DNA of 64,000 nucleotides from Pholis gunnellus (GCA_910591455.2 OU342817.1:20586890-20650889), one strand, 5' to 3'. Shown: positions 37,002 to 48,406, numbered from the stretch's first letter. Numbers and translations are program-made. Notes: generated from the letters alone by a model not told the origin.

Positions 37002-38751
37002 TTAGTGAGATATCTGACCCTGATGAGTAGCACACAACTTATCTATCCTTGGATGGATGAAGGTTGCCAGGCAGAGGGTCACATCAGCCTCAGGCTGCAG
37101 TCTTGACCTGTATTTGTTTTTCAGGTAGGTGAGTGAGGACAATCCACTTTCGCAAAGATATGTTGTTGCAATAGGGCAAAAGGCTCATCATAGCTTTTGC
37201 TGCCAATTGTGGAAAGTCTTTCTGGCAAGAGATCCAGAACTGGGTGAGTGTTTTAGTTTCATATGTTTCTGAACGTACTGTCAGTGGATAGTTTGATGAG
37301 CTGATTCTCCTCTGTCACAGTCAGGCATGCGCCGTCTGCTGCGTTGTCTCTGAATGGAAACTGTATGCATGTCTTGTCCCTGCGCCAGGAGTCAGCCTCA
37401 GAAAAGTAGTTCCTAAATTGACCGTTGAGCGCCTCCAAGTGCGCAAGAATTGCGTGTGTTACAGGAGGGGAGAGCACAGCAGAATCTCCTAGCTCATCCA
37501 CTGATGGAAATATGGAAAATATTCCCTCCCCGACACGCTCCCTCCATCTTCTGACTTTTTTTTAGAAAGCCTTCCATTCTGTCATACAGCTGAATGGCAT
37601 GTGTATTGCGACCTTGCATAGAACTGTTAAGTTTGTGTAGCTCAGCAAAAATGTCAGTAAGATATGCAAGTTTGGAGACCCAGACATTGCCACTGAAAAG
37701 TGCAGCCACCTCTGTGCGCTTTTGGAGAAGTAAAAACTCCCAAATAGACGTGCGCAATTCCAACACACGTGACAACACTGTTCCACGTGAAAGCCATCGA
37801 ACCTCAGAATGGTACAGTAGCGCAGTTGATGAGAGAAAAGACGGGTTTGCAAAGCACTCTTCTTGACTATATTGACAACTTTCACGACCGAGTCCATGAC
37901 ATCTGACAATTCAGCATTCATGTCTTCTGGCAACAAGTGACACCCTGTGTAGCATGCGTCCAAATCACTTGGGGAGCCACATCCTCAACAAGTGTGTGAC
38001 GGCCTCTGGCTTTCAGCAGGGCCTGCAGCGGCCGTTCCTTTGGGTCTTGTCTGTGCTGTCTTGCAGGTCCCTTGTAGGCGGAGCCTCTCTGTCCAATTGG
38101 GAGCACCTGGCCAGTCTCCCAGGGGTATACAGGACCTGTCTGTCGCAGTCGGAGCCTCTCTGTTCCTGCAGCACCATGCCTTTGTTTTGTTGAGCAATAA
38201 ATGCTAATTGTTTGGTATAACAACCCGTGTGTCTCCCACTTTGTCTTGACAAGCGTAATTAGTCCACTTTTTAAACCAGCCATGGCTCTTGCACCGTCGG
38301 TGCACAGCGCAATACATTTTGCCCATGGAATGTAATTTTCTCTAAAAAAAACATCCATCACATTGAAGATTTCAGAACTAGTAGTGCGTTCGGGAAGCCG
38401 CTTACAAAACCCCTGCAAAAAATTCCTCCATTTCATTTGATCGACAAAGCGCACAAACGGCAGAAGCTGGGCGTCCTTTGACACATCTGTTGATTCATCC
38501 AATTGTAATGCAAATGCTGCAGCTTTGACAGCTTCATATATTTGTTTGACAGCACATTACAGCAAATTAAACTCAATGCCCTCTGTCTCCTTGAAGGTAA
38601 ATCCAAACTTCAGATAATTATCTGTATATTTTCGGGTCTTCTCTCGTTTGCGCTTACCCTTATCAGCTGCTACATCAGCAGCAGGTGCTGCCTCACCACT
38701 TGCAATTTCACCGGTGGTTTCTGAAGTGGAGGGTATCTCTCTTGTGCTCAT
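37002..38751 (-). pseudogene. hAT transposase (BED-finger/Charlie type), broken
   Basis: The ATG at 38751 opens a Ser/Thr/Ala-rich start, then KYTDNYLKFGFTF. At about 38550 an in-frame TAA follows EFNLL and the frame jumps to ALQLDESTDVSKDAQLLPFV, the first catalytic region. The BED zinc finger and the segment after it are therefore deleted. SEIFNVMDVFF and CTDGARAMAGLKSGLITLV follow. Reading is then interrupted by the 256-bp insertion and resumes as EDVAPQVIWTHA. Later pieces in shifted frames include LTDIFAELHKLNSSMQG and, near the end, IATTYLCESGLSSLTYLKNK, the hAT dimerisation region, closing at TAA 37002-37004. The stop, deletions and frameshifts make it inactive. Intact relatives cut and paste hAT elements in the nucleus. 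Confidence 0.85.
37993..38248. mobile_element. 256-bp LTR-like insertion in the hAT transposase
   Basis: Flanked by a perfect 5-bp duplication ACAAG (37988-37992 and 38249-38253). Removing it with one duplicate restores a continuous reading of the transposase across ITLV-EDVAPQ. On the plus strand it begins TGTGTGACGG and carries AATAAATG about 50 bp before its end, as an LTR would. It does not end in CA, so the solo-LTR reading is tentative. The frames inside it have no similarity. Confidence 0.7.
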
Positions 38752-38896
38752 GGAGTTTTTTGGTCGATCTCCAAACACTTGGCATAATAATATACTGGCC
38801 TCAGTAGTTGGCTGTTTTGGACAGGAGCTGCAGTGTTTTAGCCAGCAATATCTTACAGAAATGATTGTACAAGGATTCGTGGGTGAAGTAAATGTC

Positions 38897-41800
38897 CATC
38901 CATCCATCCATCCATTTTCCTCCGCTTATCCGGGGTCGGGTCACGGTGGCAGCAGGCCAAGCAGGCTGACCCAGACTTCCCTCTCGCCCGCAACATTTTC
39001 CAGCTCATACTGGGGGATCCCGAGGCGTTCCCAGGCCAGCTGGGAGATATAATCCCTCCAGCGTGTTCTGGGTCTTCCCCGGGGTCTCCTCCTAGTTGGA
39101 CGTGCCCGGAAAACCTCCAATGGGAGGCGTCCAGGAGGCATCCTAATTAGATGCCCGAACCACCTCAGCTGACTCCTTTCGATGCAAAGGAGTAGCGGCT
39201 CGACTCCAAGTTCCCTCCTGATGTCCGAGCTCCTTACCCTATCTCTAAGGCTGAGCCCGGCCACCCTACGGAGAAAACTCATTTCGGCCGCTTGTACCCG
39301 CGACCTTGTCCTTTCGGTCACGACCCAGAGTTCGTGACCATAGGTGAGGGTAGGAACGTAGACCGACCAGTAAATTGAGAGCTTTGCCTTCTGGCTCAGC
39401 TCTCTCTTCACCAAGACGGTCCGGTGCAGCGCCTGCTTTACTGCTGCAGCCGCACCGATCCGCCTGTCGATCTCCCGCTCCATCTCACCCTCACTCGTGA
39501 ACAAGATCCCGAGATACTTAAACTCCTTCACTTGCGGTAGGCACTCCATCCCCACCTGGAGGGAGCAATCCACCGGTTTCCGGCAGAGCACCATGGTCTC
39601 GGATTTGGAGGTGCTAACTCTCATCCCCGCCGCTTCACACTCGGCTGCAAACCGCCCCAGTGAATGCTGGAGGTCACGATCCGAGGAGGCCAATAGGACC
39701 ACATCATCTGCAAATAGCAGAGAACCCGAACCTGACGTTCTCCACCCCACGGCTGCGCCTAGAAATCCTGTCCATGAAAGTCACAAACAGGACAAGTGAC
39801 AAAGGGCAGCCCTGGCGGAGGCCAACACCCACCAGGAACGTGTCTGACTTATTGCCGAGAATGCGGACACAGCTCCTACTGCAGTCGTACAGAGACCGGA
39901 TCGCCCGTTGTAACGGGTCCGGCACCCCATACTCCCGCAGCACCCCCCACAAGAACCCCCGAGGGACCCGGTCGAAAGCCTTGTCCAAGTCCACAAAACA
40001 CATGTAGACTGGTTGGGCAAACTCCCAGAACCCCTCCAGTAGTCATGCGAGGGTGAAGAGCTGGTCCACTGTTCCACGGCCGGGACGGAATCCGGACTGC
40101 TCCTCTTGAATCTGAGGTTCGACAAACGGTCGGAGCCTCCTTTCCAGCACCCTGGCATAAGCCTTCCCCGGGAGGCTGAGTAGTGTGATACCCCGATAAT
40201 TCGAGCACACTCTCCGGTCCCCCTTTTTGAAAATGGGAACCACCACCCCGGTCTGCCAGTCCATGGGCACTGATCCTGACCCCCATGCGACACTGAAGAG
40301 GCGTGTCAGCCAAGACAGCCCAACAGTGTCCAGCGCCTTCAGTATCTCAGGGCGGATCTCATCCACCCCCGGCGCCTTGCCACCAAGGAGCTTTTTGACT
40401 ACCTTAGCGACCTCTGCCAGGGATATGGGTGAGCCCCCCAGGTCTTCAGGCGCTGCCTCCTCTGCAGAGGACATGTTGGTCGGGTTTAGGAGTTCCTCAA
40501 AGTGCTCTTTCCACCGCCTGACGATGTCCCCCGTCTGGGTCAACAGTTCCCCCCCTCCTGCTGAGAACAGCCTGGGGTAGGCCCTGCTTTCCCTTCCTGA
40601 GCCGTCGGATGGTTTGCCAGAACCTCCTTGAGGCCAACCGAAAGTCCTTCTCCATGGCCTCCCCGAACTCCTCCCATGCCCGAGTTTTAGCACCCGCGAC
40701 CACCGCAGCTGCAGTCCTTCTGGCCTGCCGGTACCTCTCAGCTGCTACAGGAGACCCCTGGGCCAGACAGGCCCCGAAGGCCTCCTTCTTCAGCTTAACG
40801 GCTTCCCTCACCTCCGGTGTCCACCACCGGGTTCTCGGGTTGCCGCCATGACAGGCACCGATGACCTTACGGCCACAGCTCCTAGCGGCCGCGTCCACAA
40901 TAGAGGTTTTGAACATGGTCCATTCGGATTCCATGTTCCCAACCTCCCTCGGGATGCGTGAGAAGTTCTTCCGGAGGTGGGAGTTAAAGACCTCCCGGAC
41001 AGGGTCCTCTGCCAGACATTCCCAGTTCACCCTCACTATACGTTTGGGCTTGCCGGGTCTTTCCAACCGGTTCCCCTGCCATCTGATCCAACTCACCACC
41101 AGATGGTGATCAGTTGACAGCTCTGCTCCTCTCGTCACCCGAGTGTCCAAGACATACGGCCGCAGATCAGATGATACGATTACAAAGTCGATCATTGATC
41201 TCCGGCCTAAGGTGTTCTGGTACCAGGTACACTTATGAGCCACCTTATGTTCGAACATGGTGTTCGTTATGGCCAAACCATGGCTAGCACAGAAGTCCAG
41301 TAACGAGACACCACTCGGGTTCAGATCGGGCAAGCCGTTCCTCCCAATCACCCCCCGCCAGGTTTCTCCGTCATTGCCCACAAACCACAGTCAGAGCCTT
41401 GCTGCCCGCAACCCATAGGCGCATGGAGGCGACCCTCTCGTTCTCTGGGGAGAACTCCAACAACGCCTCTCACCTTGGGCAACTCCGGAAAAGGACAAAG
41501 TCCAACCCTTCTCCAGGAGCTTGGTTCCAGAGCCAGTACTGTGTGTGGAGGTGAGTCCAATTATATCTAGCTGGTATCGCTCCACCTCCTGCACCAGCTC
41601 TGGCTCTTTCCCCGCTAGCGAGGTGACGTTCCACGTCCCTAGAGCTAGTCTATGCTGCCGGCGATCGGCAGCATAGACAGGTCAGGCCTCCGGCCTAACC
41701 TGCCTGACCTGCCGCCCGGTCTGCATTGCACCTGACCCCGATGCTTGTCCCTGCGGGTGGTGGGTCCACAGGGTGGCTGCTCCATGTTGTTTCTTCGGGC

Positions 41801-42100
41801 TGAGCCCGACCGGGCCCCATGGGCGAAGGCCCGGCCACCAGACGCTCGCCGACGAGCTCCCCTCCTGGGTCTGGCTCCGGGAGGGTGCGCCGGTTTCCCT
41901 GGTCCGCGCGAGGTGGCTGAAGTCCGTGGGCTGCTTATCATTGGGGTTCTTTTGAACCGCTCTTAGTCTGGGCTCTCCCCTGAGACCTGTTTGCCTTGGG
42001 AGACCCTACCAGGGGCTTCTGCCCCAGACAACATAGCTCCCAGGATCACTGAGCCACTCAAACTCCTCCACCACGGTAAGGTGGTGATTCGCGGAGGAGT
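38897..42100 (-). mobile_element. Rex3: Rex3 LINE (RTE clade), apparently full length
   Basis: Bounded by the perfect 10-bp target duplication AGTAAATGTC (38887-38896 and 42101-42110), so both ends are those of the original insertion. The minus-strand 3' end is a (GGAT)n repeat, the tail type known for Rex3. Sequences corresponding to the primer pair commonly used for Rex3 (recalled from memory) occur at about 39794-39814 and 40239-40258, 465 bp apart. The G/C-rich 5' part (41640-42100) is an untranslated leader. Insertion was into the hAT element upstream of its transposase start. Confidence 0.92.
38941..41640 (-). pseudogene. Rex3 ORF: endonuclease plus reverse transcriptase, broken
   Basis: The APE-type endonuclease starts near 41640 (LALGTWNVTSLAGKEPELV). 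Its middle, including the expected GDFNAH block, is deleted around 41380-41430. The end is intact with GRRSMIDFV and the STDHH motif at 41103-41114. The RT part includes GKAPGVDEI, SNYRGITLLS, FVDLDKAFDRVPRG, GLRQGCPLS and FADD at 39703-39714, followed by the long C-terminal region (GHELWVVTERTR, RWFGHLIRMP, RGRPRTRW) to about 38941. Frameshifts near 40590, 39730 and in the endonuclease, plus an in-frame stop near 40040, make it inactive. Intact Rex3 nicks target DNA and reverse-transcribes its own RNA there. Confidence 0.9.
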
Positions 42101-42142
42101 AGTAAATGTCGTTGCTTTTTAATTTTTCTTTTTTTTTTTTTT

Positions 42143-42545
42143 TAATCAGAATCAGAACCGTTTATTGCCAATGTATGTTTCACATTCAAGGAATTTGTCA
42201 TGGCTGGTAGTGCATTAAACAATAACATTAAACAATCAACACAGTGCACGAAATAGAAACATATTAAAATGTACAATAGAATATAAAAGAATATAAAATA
42301 ATGTGCACAGAAAAACAGATAACAGTACTTTAAACAAGTGTAATGTAAGTGTAATGAATAAGTGACACATGTATTTAAATATGAAGGGATGCAGGGGAGT
42401 GACCAATAGGAAATTGTCCTGGGGTTCACAGAGGCAGTGGGGGACCCGGGCTCTGTTAATGAGCCCGGCTGCAGACGGGAAGAAACTGTTTGTGTGGTGT
42501 GAGGTCTTGGTCCTGATGGACCGCAGCCTCCTACTAAACGAACAG
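42143..42545 (-). mobile_element. LINE 3' end, minus strand
   Basis: AATCAGAATCAG followed by TTTATTGCCAATGTATGTTT and CAAGGAATTTGTCATGG is the inverted 3' terminus of a common fish LINE/retroposon. Further right, GCCCGGCTGCAGACGGGAAG and GATGGACCGCAGCCTCC belong to the region just after the RT ORF of Rex1/CR1-like elements. A T-rich stretch (42118-42142) precedes it. It sits between the Rex3 and the right end of the hAT. Confidence 0.6.
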
Positions 42546-43070
42546 TTTACAACGATATCTTCTTTTCATATAATATTGCAGCGTGCGTCCTTGTGTCTGG
42601 GATCTTACTCAGCTGGGGACTGAATAGGCTCTCGGTCAATCACGGGGAACCTGACAGAGCCAGCATGTAACACGTGATTGGCACAGCAGCGATAGGGGCG
42701 GGTCCTCCTCTTTGTGTACAGGAGGCTTGGAGGGACAGGTCCAGGCTAGTCTCGTGCTGGGAGTGAACCGGTGCCCAATTGCCCAATTCCCCCAATTGGG
42801 GGAAATAAATACGAAAAATTGTCTAATCAACTAAAAATGTCACGACCCCCTGTTGAAGACCTACCTGCTGTAGAAGGTGGGTTTCTTTCTGCCCAATTTA
42901 TTCCTCCATGGTTCTGCCACCCAGCAGACAAAGTAAACCTTCAATGTTAACCTTTAGTAGCAGGTTTAATTTTGTTACTTTGTATCCGTAACAGGTTCCG
43001 TGTTGGTGGAGTGACCCTGTCACTAAGCAACCATGACGGTTATTTAGTTCAAACATATTTCCACAGAGAA

Positions 43071-43103
43071 ATTTGCTCTTTCAGTGATACTGAAAGAGCA
43101 AAT
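43071..43103. repeat. Perfect 15-bp hairpin palindrome
   Basis: ATTTGCTCTTTCAGT (43071-43085), spacer GAT, then its exact reverse complement (43089-43103). It could form a cruciform or be the symmetric core of a palindromic mobile element. No T-run follows as in a bacterial terminator. Confidence 0.9.
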
Positions 43104-43156
43104 ATGGATATTGTATCACAGCTCTGAACCAATCAGATTTTTTTAATTTGAGCTAC

Positions 43157-43260
43157 TATATATATATATATATATTGGATGGATGGATGGATACTTTATT
43201 CATCTCCAGGGGGAAATTAGTGTGTTACAGCAGAAAGGATATTACAAAATGCACAATATA
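43157..43260 (-). mobile_element. LINE 3' tail with TA and GGAT repeats
   Basis: A TA run (43157-43177), (GGAT)4, then ACTTTATTCATCTCCAGGGG. Inverted, this reads CCCCTGGAGATGAATAAAGT before a (ATCC)n tail, the usual end of Rex1-like LINE copies. No coding part remains. Confidence 0.6.
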
Positions 43261-43716
43261 TACACTAAAACAACAGAGTAGGACATATTGTATAAGAATC
43301 AATTATAGAATGAATTACAGTATTGAAATGATGTTATTTGTTGGTTCTTATAATGTTGAGGATAATGTGTCAAAGAAAGATGGATCGTCGCTGATGTACA
43401 TATTAGCAATTGTGAATTTATTTTCATAGATGAAGACAGTAAATGTAATATATGGTCCTTCTGAGTCAGCAGTTGTGGAATGGTCAATAAGAGGGATTCT
43501 TTTGTTTCCTAAAATACCTCTTTGTTTACTGTAAATTGTTGAGATTTACTGTTATATAAATCCGAGTGTGTTAAGTGAGTCCCAACATCAAAACGTGTGT
43601 CTGCTGTTAGTTTAATAAGATGGTTTCATATTTTTGTCCTTTTAGTCTGAGTAGGAATGCTGTGCACATTCCATGTTATAAGTTGAGTGTCTGTTAGTTT
43701 GTTGAAAAGAGTTTGA

Positions 43717-43718
<2 letters not shown>

Positions 43719-43770
<52 letters not shown>
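43719..43770. repeat. (TG)n microsatellite, about 26 units
   Basis: Uninterrupted TG run. Confidence 0.95.
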
Positions 43771-43773
<3 letters not shown>

Positions 43774-45059
43774 CTCATTGACAATATACCATCTCTTTAG
43801 ATACCATACAATAACACAGGTTTGGAGGAGATGCTGTCAGTGTACAGTTTGTTCACCTTTGTTGTCTGGTTCTCATGATAATCACTGCGCCATACTCAAC
43901 ACCTTTAATGTATTTATTGTTTTTTTCCTAGATTGTTGTCTACCGATTGGTTCGCTTTTCTGCACGTGTTGTGCTTCTTGTTATCTTTGTTTGTCGTATT
44001 TTTCTAAATTATATTAGCTTAGTTTTTTTTGTCTTTCTCCTTAAATAGAGGTTTGTTGCACATTCCTTATTTTATTTAATTATCTGGATTTTATACATTC
44101 TCATGTGTGTGCAAATAAATGAATTTTTCTAAAAGCCCGAAAATCATTTGGGGCTTAAGCTATTTCAATCAAATAGGAACACAGTATGAATTCTTGTAAT
44201 ACAGAAATGTTTGAACTTTCTGTGAGATTCCGTATCTCGCCAAACATTGAAGACATAATGTCTTTCCAAATGTGTTTTCCACAAGAAATTGTTGGCTTGC
44301 TTTTAGCAACGTAATGTGTCTTGCTATATTCATTGTGCTTCATAGCATATTGTGAGATGTCCCATTTCTAGTTCATGCTGATAACGATCGCCTGGGAAGA
44401 GCTCAAATGCTTCCGTTTCCTCAGTTTGAAGTAAAGCAAATAAAAGCAAAAAGAATGTATCTCACACACGCGTGATATCAAAAGTGCCTGCACCTGCTTT
44501 AGCATGGTTCTCACCCCCTGGCCCTTCTCATCAGTCTGTGTGTGTGTCAGTCTGTTGTGTGTGTGTGTGCTTTAGGGTTTTAATTAACTTGTGCTGTCAC
44601 ACGCACACACACACACACACACAACAAATATGCAAATATGCTTTCTTTGTGTGGGACACTGGAAAACTGTCTGTCATTTCAAAAGATAATAATTAGATAA
44701 TTAAAAGACAATTAGTTACAATATTAAACTTATCGTGATAAGTAGAAGCTGTCATGGTCTACACTTGTTCCCACTTTATCTTATATAATGAAAGCTCCCT
44801 CTCAAAGCAGCAGAGATCACCTTTCATATTGTAAGTGTGGGTGTTTTTGAGGAGAGAAAGACTGATTACAAACTACTGTTTGAGCTCAAAGCTGCAGTTA
44901 TAACAGTCAAACACTGTGTGTGTTTTTAGAAGTGCACTGGGCCTGTCGATGAATTTCTACGGTGTTGTGACTTCAACCAAATGTTACCAAAACTAAGAAC
45001 ACGAGTATTGACTGTAGGCCTCAGCCCTCGTCCCCTAAGAGTGTTATCATCAAGGGACA
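43771..45059. other. No gene; short TG and CA runs
   Basis: Short TG runs at about 44538-44570 and a CA run at about 44602-44622. No coding similarity. Confidence 0.5.
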
Positions 45060-45400
45060 GGTGGTAGACAACTACAAGTGCTTTTGGATGCTGAATTGGA
45101 ACATTCAGTTGCTCATGATCATATTTTAGAGATTCTACATTGAGCCCATTTTAACTACCACCTCAATCTGTTGGTGCGGGCATCACGGCCCAACATGTTG
45201 TATCCAGGAGAGTGAACGAGTGCAGCAGAGTATGCTGTCTGACCTGTTTAACAGACAGGTAGGGAGGAAGGCTAAAGCCATCCTATCAGACAGCAGGGTT
45301 TGCCTTCTGGCTCTAGGATAATATCCCCCTTTGTTAAGAGGCAACAGGTAACAAGCACTCCTTCATCCCCACAACCACTTCTGAACACAGGCCGGGGGAG
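45060..45400 (+). pseudogene. LINE ORF2 C-terminal fragment
   Basis: The translation contains LRFYIEPILTTTSICWCG and, later, RKAKAILSDSRVCLLALG. These resemble the post-RT region LFYxxFIESILTxSIxxWxG ... ILxDxxHxxxxLLPSG of Rex1/CR1-group LINEs. Stops and frame changes break it. No 3' tail is recognised. Confidence 0.6.
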
Positions 45401-45534
45401 GACGCAGCGAGTCCCGACTTGGTGAAGTGTGCAGTGTAGCTGATGATATGATGATGTGGTTCATTGACGTCGATGCCACTGACGATGGCAATTGTGTTAT
45501 ATTGATTGTGATGTTGACCATTTCTTCAACATGG

Positions 45535-45690
45535 TAGATGATTAATAGACTTGCTTATAACATTTTATTCACCCATTCATACCATACAAGGTGCCACCTG
45601 CCATTCACACCATTCATACACCGCAGTCAGGGATCGACCCGCCGATCTTCTGACGACCTGCTCCATCAGCTCACAGTTGCCCACAGTCAC
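45535..45690 (-). mobile_element. tRNA-derived SINE, minus strand, degraded
   Basis: GGGATCGACCCGCCGATCTTCTG inverted gives the B-box-like CAGAAGATCGGCGGGTCGATCCC. CAGCTCACAGTTGCCC inverted gives the A-box side of a fish SINE head. CCATTCACACCATTCATACAC is part of the body. Confidence 0.7.
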
Positions 45691-46592
45691 CCTTGCATTT
45701 TTGGTCATTATGGCCTTAAGTCTCTTTGTCAAGTTATGTTGTTAATATCTGCACTTTCCCCACTTGAGAAGGATCGATGAGTCTACCCGAAGCATTTTAA
45801 CTGCATGTCACTCAATGACCAAACAACTTTTCTTTTTCCTCCTTTTATTTTGGTAGATTCAGCATCAGTTTGTTCAATCACTAAGCCACTTAGTGTAGCG
45901 TCGTGTAGCGCAGTGTAGTGTAGGAAAAAAACCTTTAAATAGGAAAGAAAACACAGAACACAAAACCCATATTCAATATAAAAATGATTGTAAACAGGCA
46001 AAGCACATCAACAAGCACATACAGCTAATGTTGTATGTAATGTGTATTTATTATACCATCAGCAAACAATTAAAACTGTTAAACTATCACCATTTACTGT
46101 GCTTCCACCATCATATGATTTACAACCAGATAGAAAACGTTACCGCACAATCGATCATAAACAAAGCACGATATCTACACCAAAGGGTTAAATTATCGCC
46201 GACACGCAGTGACACACCGTGTCTGCTTATTTAGACTTCTAGGCAGATTAGTTCCGCCCTGTTTCTTATTATTTTATTTACAATTAGCTTAAATCTTTTT
46301 CAGTTCTTTATATTTCTTCTATTTACATAAAAGAAAAACCCTGTGTGACTTGACACTCTTTGTGAATTAGTATTTATATGGATTCATACTTTAACTCTGC
46401 TGCTTTTTATTCTGTCTTCCTGTACATGTGTCAGTATTCCTGATAGCAAAACAGCTGGAAGCCTTGTGGAAAAGCACACAGACTATTATTCGTTGGGCAG
46501 TAGTCCGTTTTTTCTTTGCTTATCACTTTCTGTTTGAGAGAGTATTTTATGGTAAAAATACTGTACAAATACTACTTTAAATGTCAGCATAT
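45691..46592. other. No feature seen
   Basis: AT-rich; nothing recognised. Confidence 0.5.
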
Positions 46593-46797
46593 AGGCCCTT
46601 TTCACAGCAACCATTGAGACATGTCATAGTAAACACAGGTGTAATGGATAAAATAAATATGGTCCCATTGTATTTATTGTGTCACAGCCATTCTAGTGAG
46701 CCAGCGTGCACAATACCGGGGCCATAATTCATGTTATTAATTACACACGTGTTTACCCAGCAACGTCATGTCAAAATGGCTGCTGTGAAAAGGTCCT
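46593..46797. mobile_element. 205-bp MITE with ~24-bp terminal inverted repeats
   Basis: The left end AGGCCCTTTTCACAGCAACC is matched by the inverted right end AGGACCTTTTCACAGCAGCC, both followed by ATT and a GACATG-type block. Two mismatches occur in the first 20. The interior has no coding frame. Target duplication not evident. Confidence 0.8.
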
Positions 46798-48406
46798 GTT
46801 ACACCGGTTTTAGCTTCCTTTCATTGGCTGCCTATCCCTGTCAGACCTAATTCTGTCTCACTCCCCCTCTCAGCCCCCACCATGTCACACCTATATGATT
46901 CTCACATATGACCATTTTACCTCAATAACTCTCACGTGACAGGGAATGCCAGGGAAACAATGCTACACTCAACAACAACAAATGGGTGGTGGGGGGTCTG
47001 CTGAAGGAGGAGGGTCTAATTACATATCCCAGGATTTCAGTCAGTGAGTTGAACTGTTCAAGGCTGCTTCTTCTTAACTGCCTGTATTTGCAAAGGGTGA
47101 TAGTGGATAAATATGGTGTATCATTTTATGGATCTAATGAAACTGTGATGCTACATGCCTTAATTAAAGGTGCCCAATACAAAATTCAGAGCATATCTAT
47201 TGCCTCCACACGTCTCTCAACATGCCAACGACTGGCACCATTACTCCACTATATCTTTAATTGTTTGCTACATATTAATACCCTGAATATGTAGAGAGAT
47301 ATGTGTAGAGAACATTCAACTCTATTTTCTTTATGGGTAAAATTCAATTGCAACTAACTGTTGCCCCCCCCCCTTTATACCCTATATCCATACAGTATGG
47401 AGTGAAAGTGTACTGCACGTTGGTGTGAATGCGGTACATGTGATGTGAGGTATAGTACAGGACAGGTACCGCTGACCTACATCGCTCTCAGTCTGTCCAA
47501 GCAAACTGACGAGCCAATCAAAGGGAAGATCAAATAAAAACACGAGTGGATTTTCAATAGGGCTTGCAGAATCACAGCCATCAACATTAATCATGCAGTC
47601 ACACAAACACAACAGACGACATAGTTGACTTATTTGTCGCAGAATAGGAACTCTTTTCAGCGAGGGCAAAATAACGACAACAGGCAAAATGGCCCCTTTC
47701 TGTCTGAAATAACAACTAGTTCATGACTATTTTCCAGATTCTCTTCTCACTGGAGTGGGCCCTTTATTTTGTTGTTATTGCTGTTGTGGTACTTTCAGGA
47801 AATGTGCTCTCTTAGTATCTGATGGAAGCTTCCAAACATTGTGTTTACCGTGTGGCATGCTTACTTCTATCGCAGCCCGACGCTTGGCACCACGTGGAGG
47901 AAGAGAAAATGGGAAGGAGTGATGAAAGACAACACGAAGGCATCAGAAAAAAGGGAGGAGGAAAGAAAGACCAAAAAAAAGGACTAAGGCAGAAATGTAT
48001 TCTATCTGTCATCAAATCTAGCAGAAGCAACACGTTTGCCTCTTGCCAATCATATCCTAATCAAGATCTATTCACTTTAAATGATCAGTGGAAACATGAT
48101 GATCAAAGTGGTCCTTTTACTTCACAAAACCCAAGCACAATAGCCCCATTGACCATGTGTAATCCAACCAAGAAGAATTAGAGATGCATTTGAATCACAT
48201 TGCTAGTTTGAGACGCAGATGTTGCAAAGCTGTAGCTGCATCGAACTCACTAAGACGCATGATGTAATCTTTCTCCTCCAAAGTGTACCTAAGTCAGCAA
48301 GCGATCTGTGGAAGTTGCCTGTCCAGCATAATGTGATAATTGCAGCTAAACATACACTGAAATTACATTGAAATTAGCTGCATATTGTCCTTACATATTC
48401 AACACA
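46798..48406. other. No gene recognised
   Basis: A Lys/Asp-rich 119-codon frame (47822-48181) has no recognisable domain, and no promoter or splice context supports it. TTAAAGGTGCCCAATACAAA near 47163 looks like a MITE end without partner. A C10 run is near 47366. Confidence 0.4.

Larger units (their letters stand above)
36411..42867 (-). mobile_element. hAT (Charlie-like) transposon with nested insertions
   Basis: The left terminus CAGAGGTCTTCAAT and the right terminus, inverted CAGGTAGGTCTTCAAC, are the CAG-GGTCTTCAA type of hAT/Charlie elements. They enclose a transposase pseudogene on the minus strand. Flanks CTTTAGCG (36403-36410) and CTGTAGAA (42868-42875) agree at 5 of 8, a decayed 8-bp duplication. 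Inside lie a SINE (36733-36938), an LTR-like insertion (37993-38248), Rex3 (38897-42100) and a LINE tail (42143-42545). Without these the hAT body is about 2.4 kb, itself internally deleted. Confidence 0.8.

Noticed and set aside
38941..41966. Plus-strand frames of 80-134 codons across Rex3
   Set aside because: Antisense shadows of the minus-strand Rex3 ORF in GC-rich sequence.
47822..48181. 119-codon Lys-rich plus-strand frame
   Set aside because: Unremarkable composition from an A-rich stretch; no similarity recognised.
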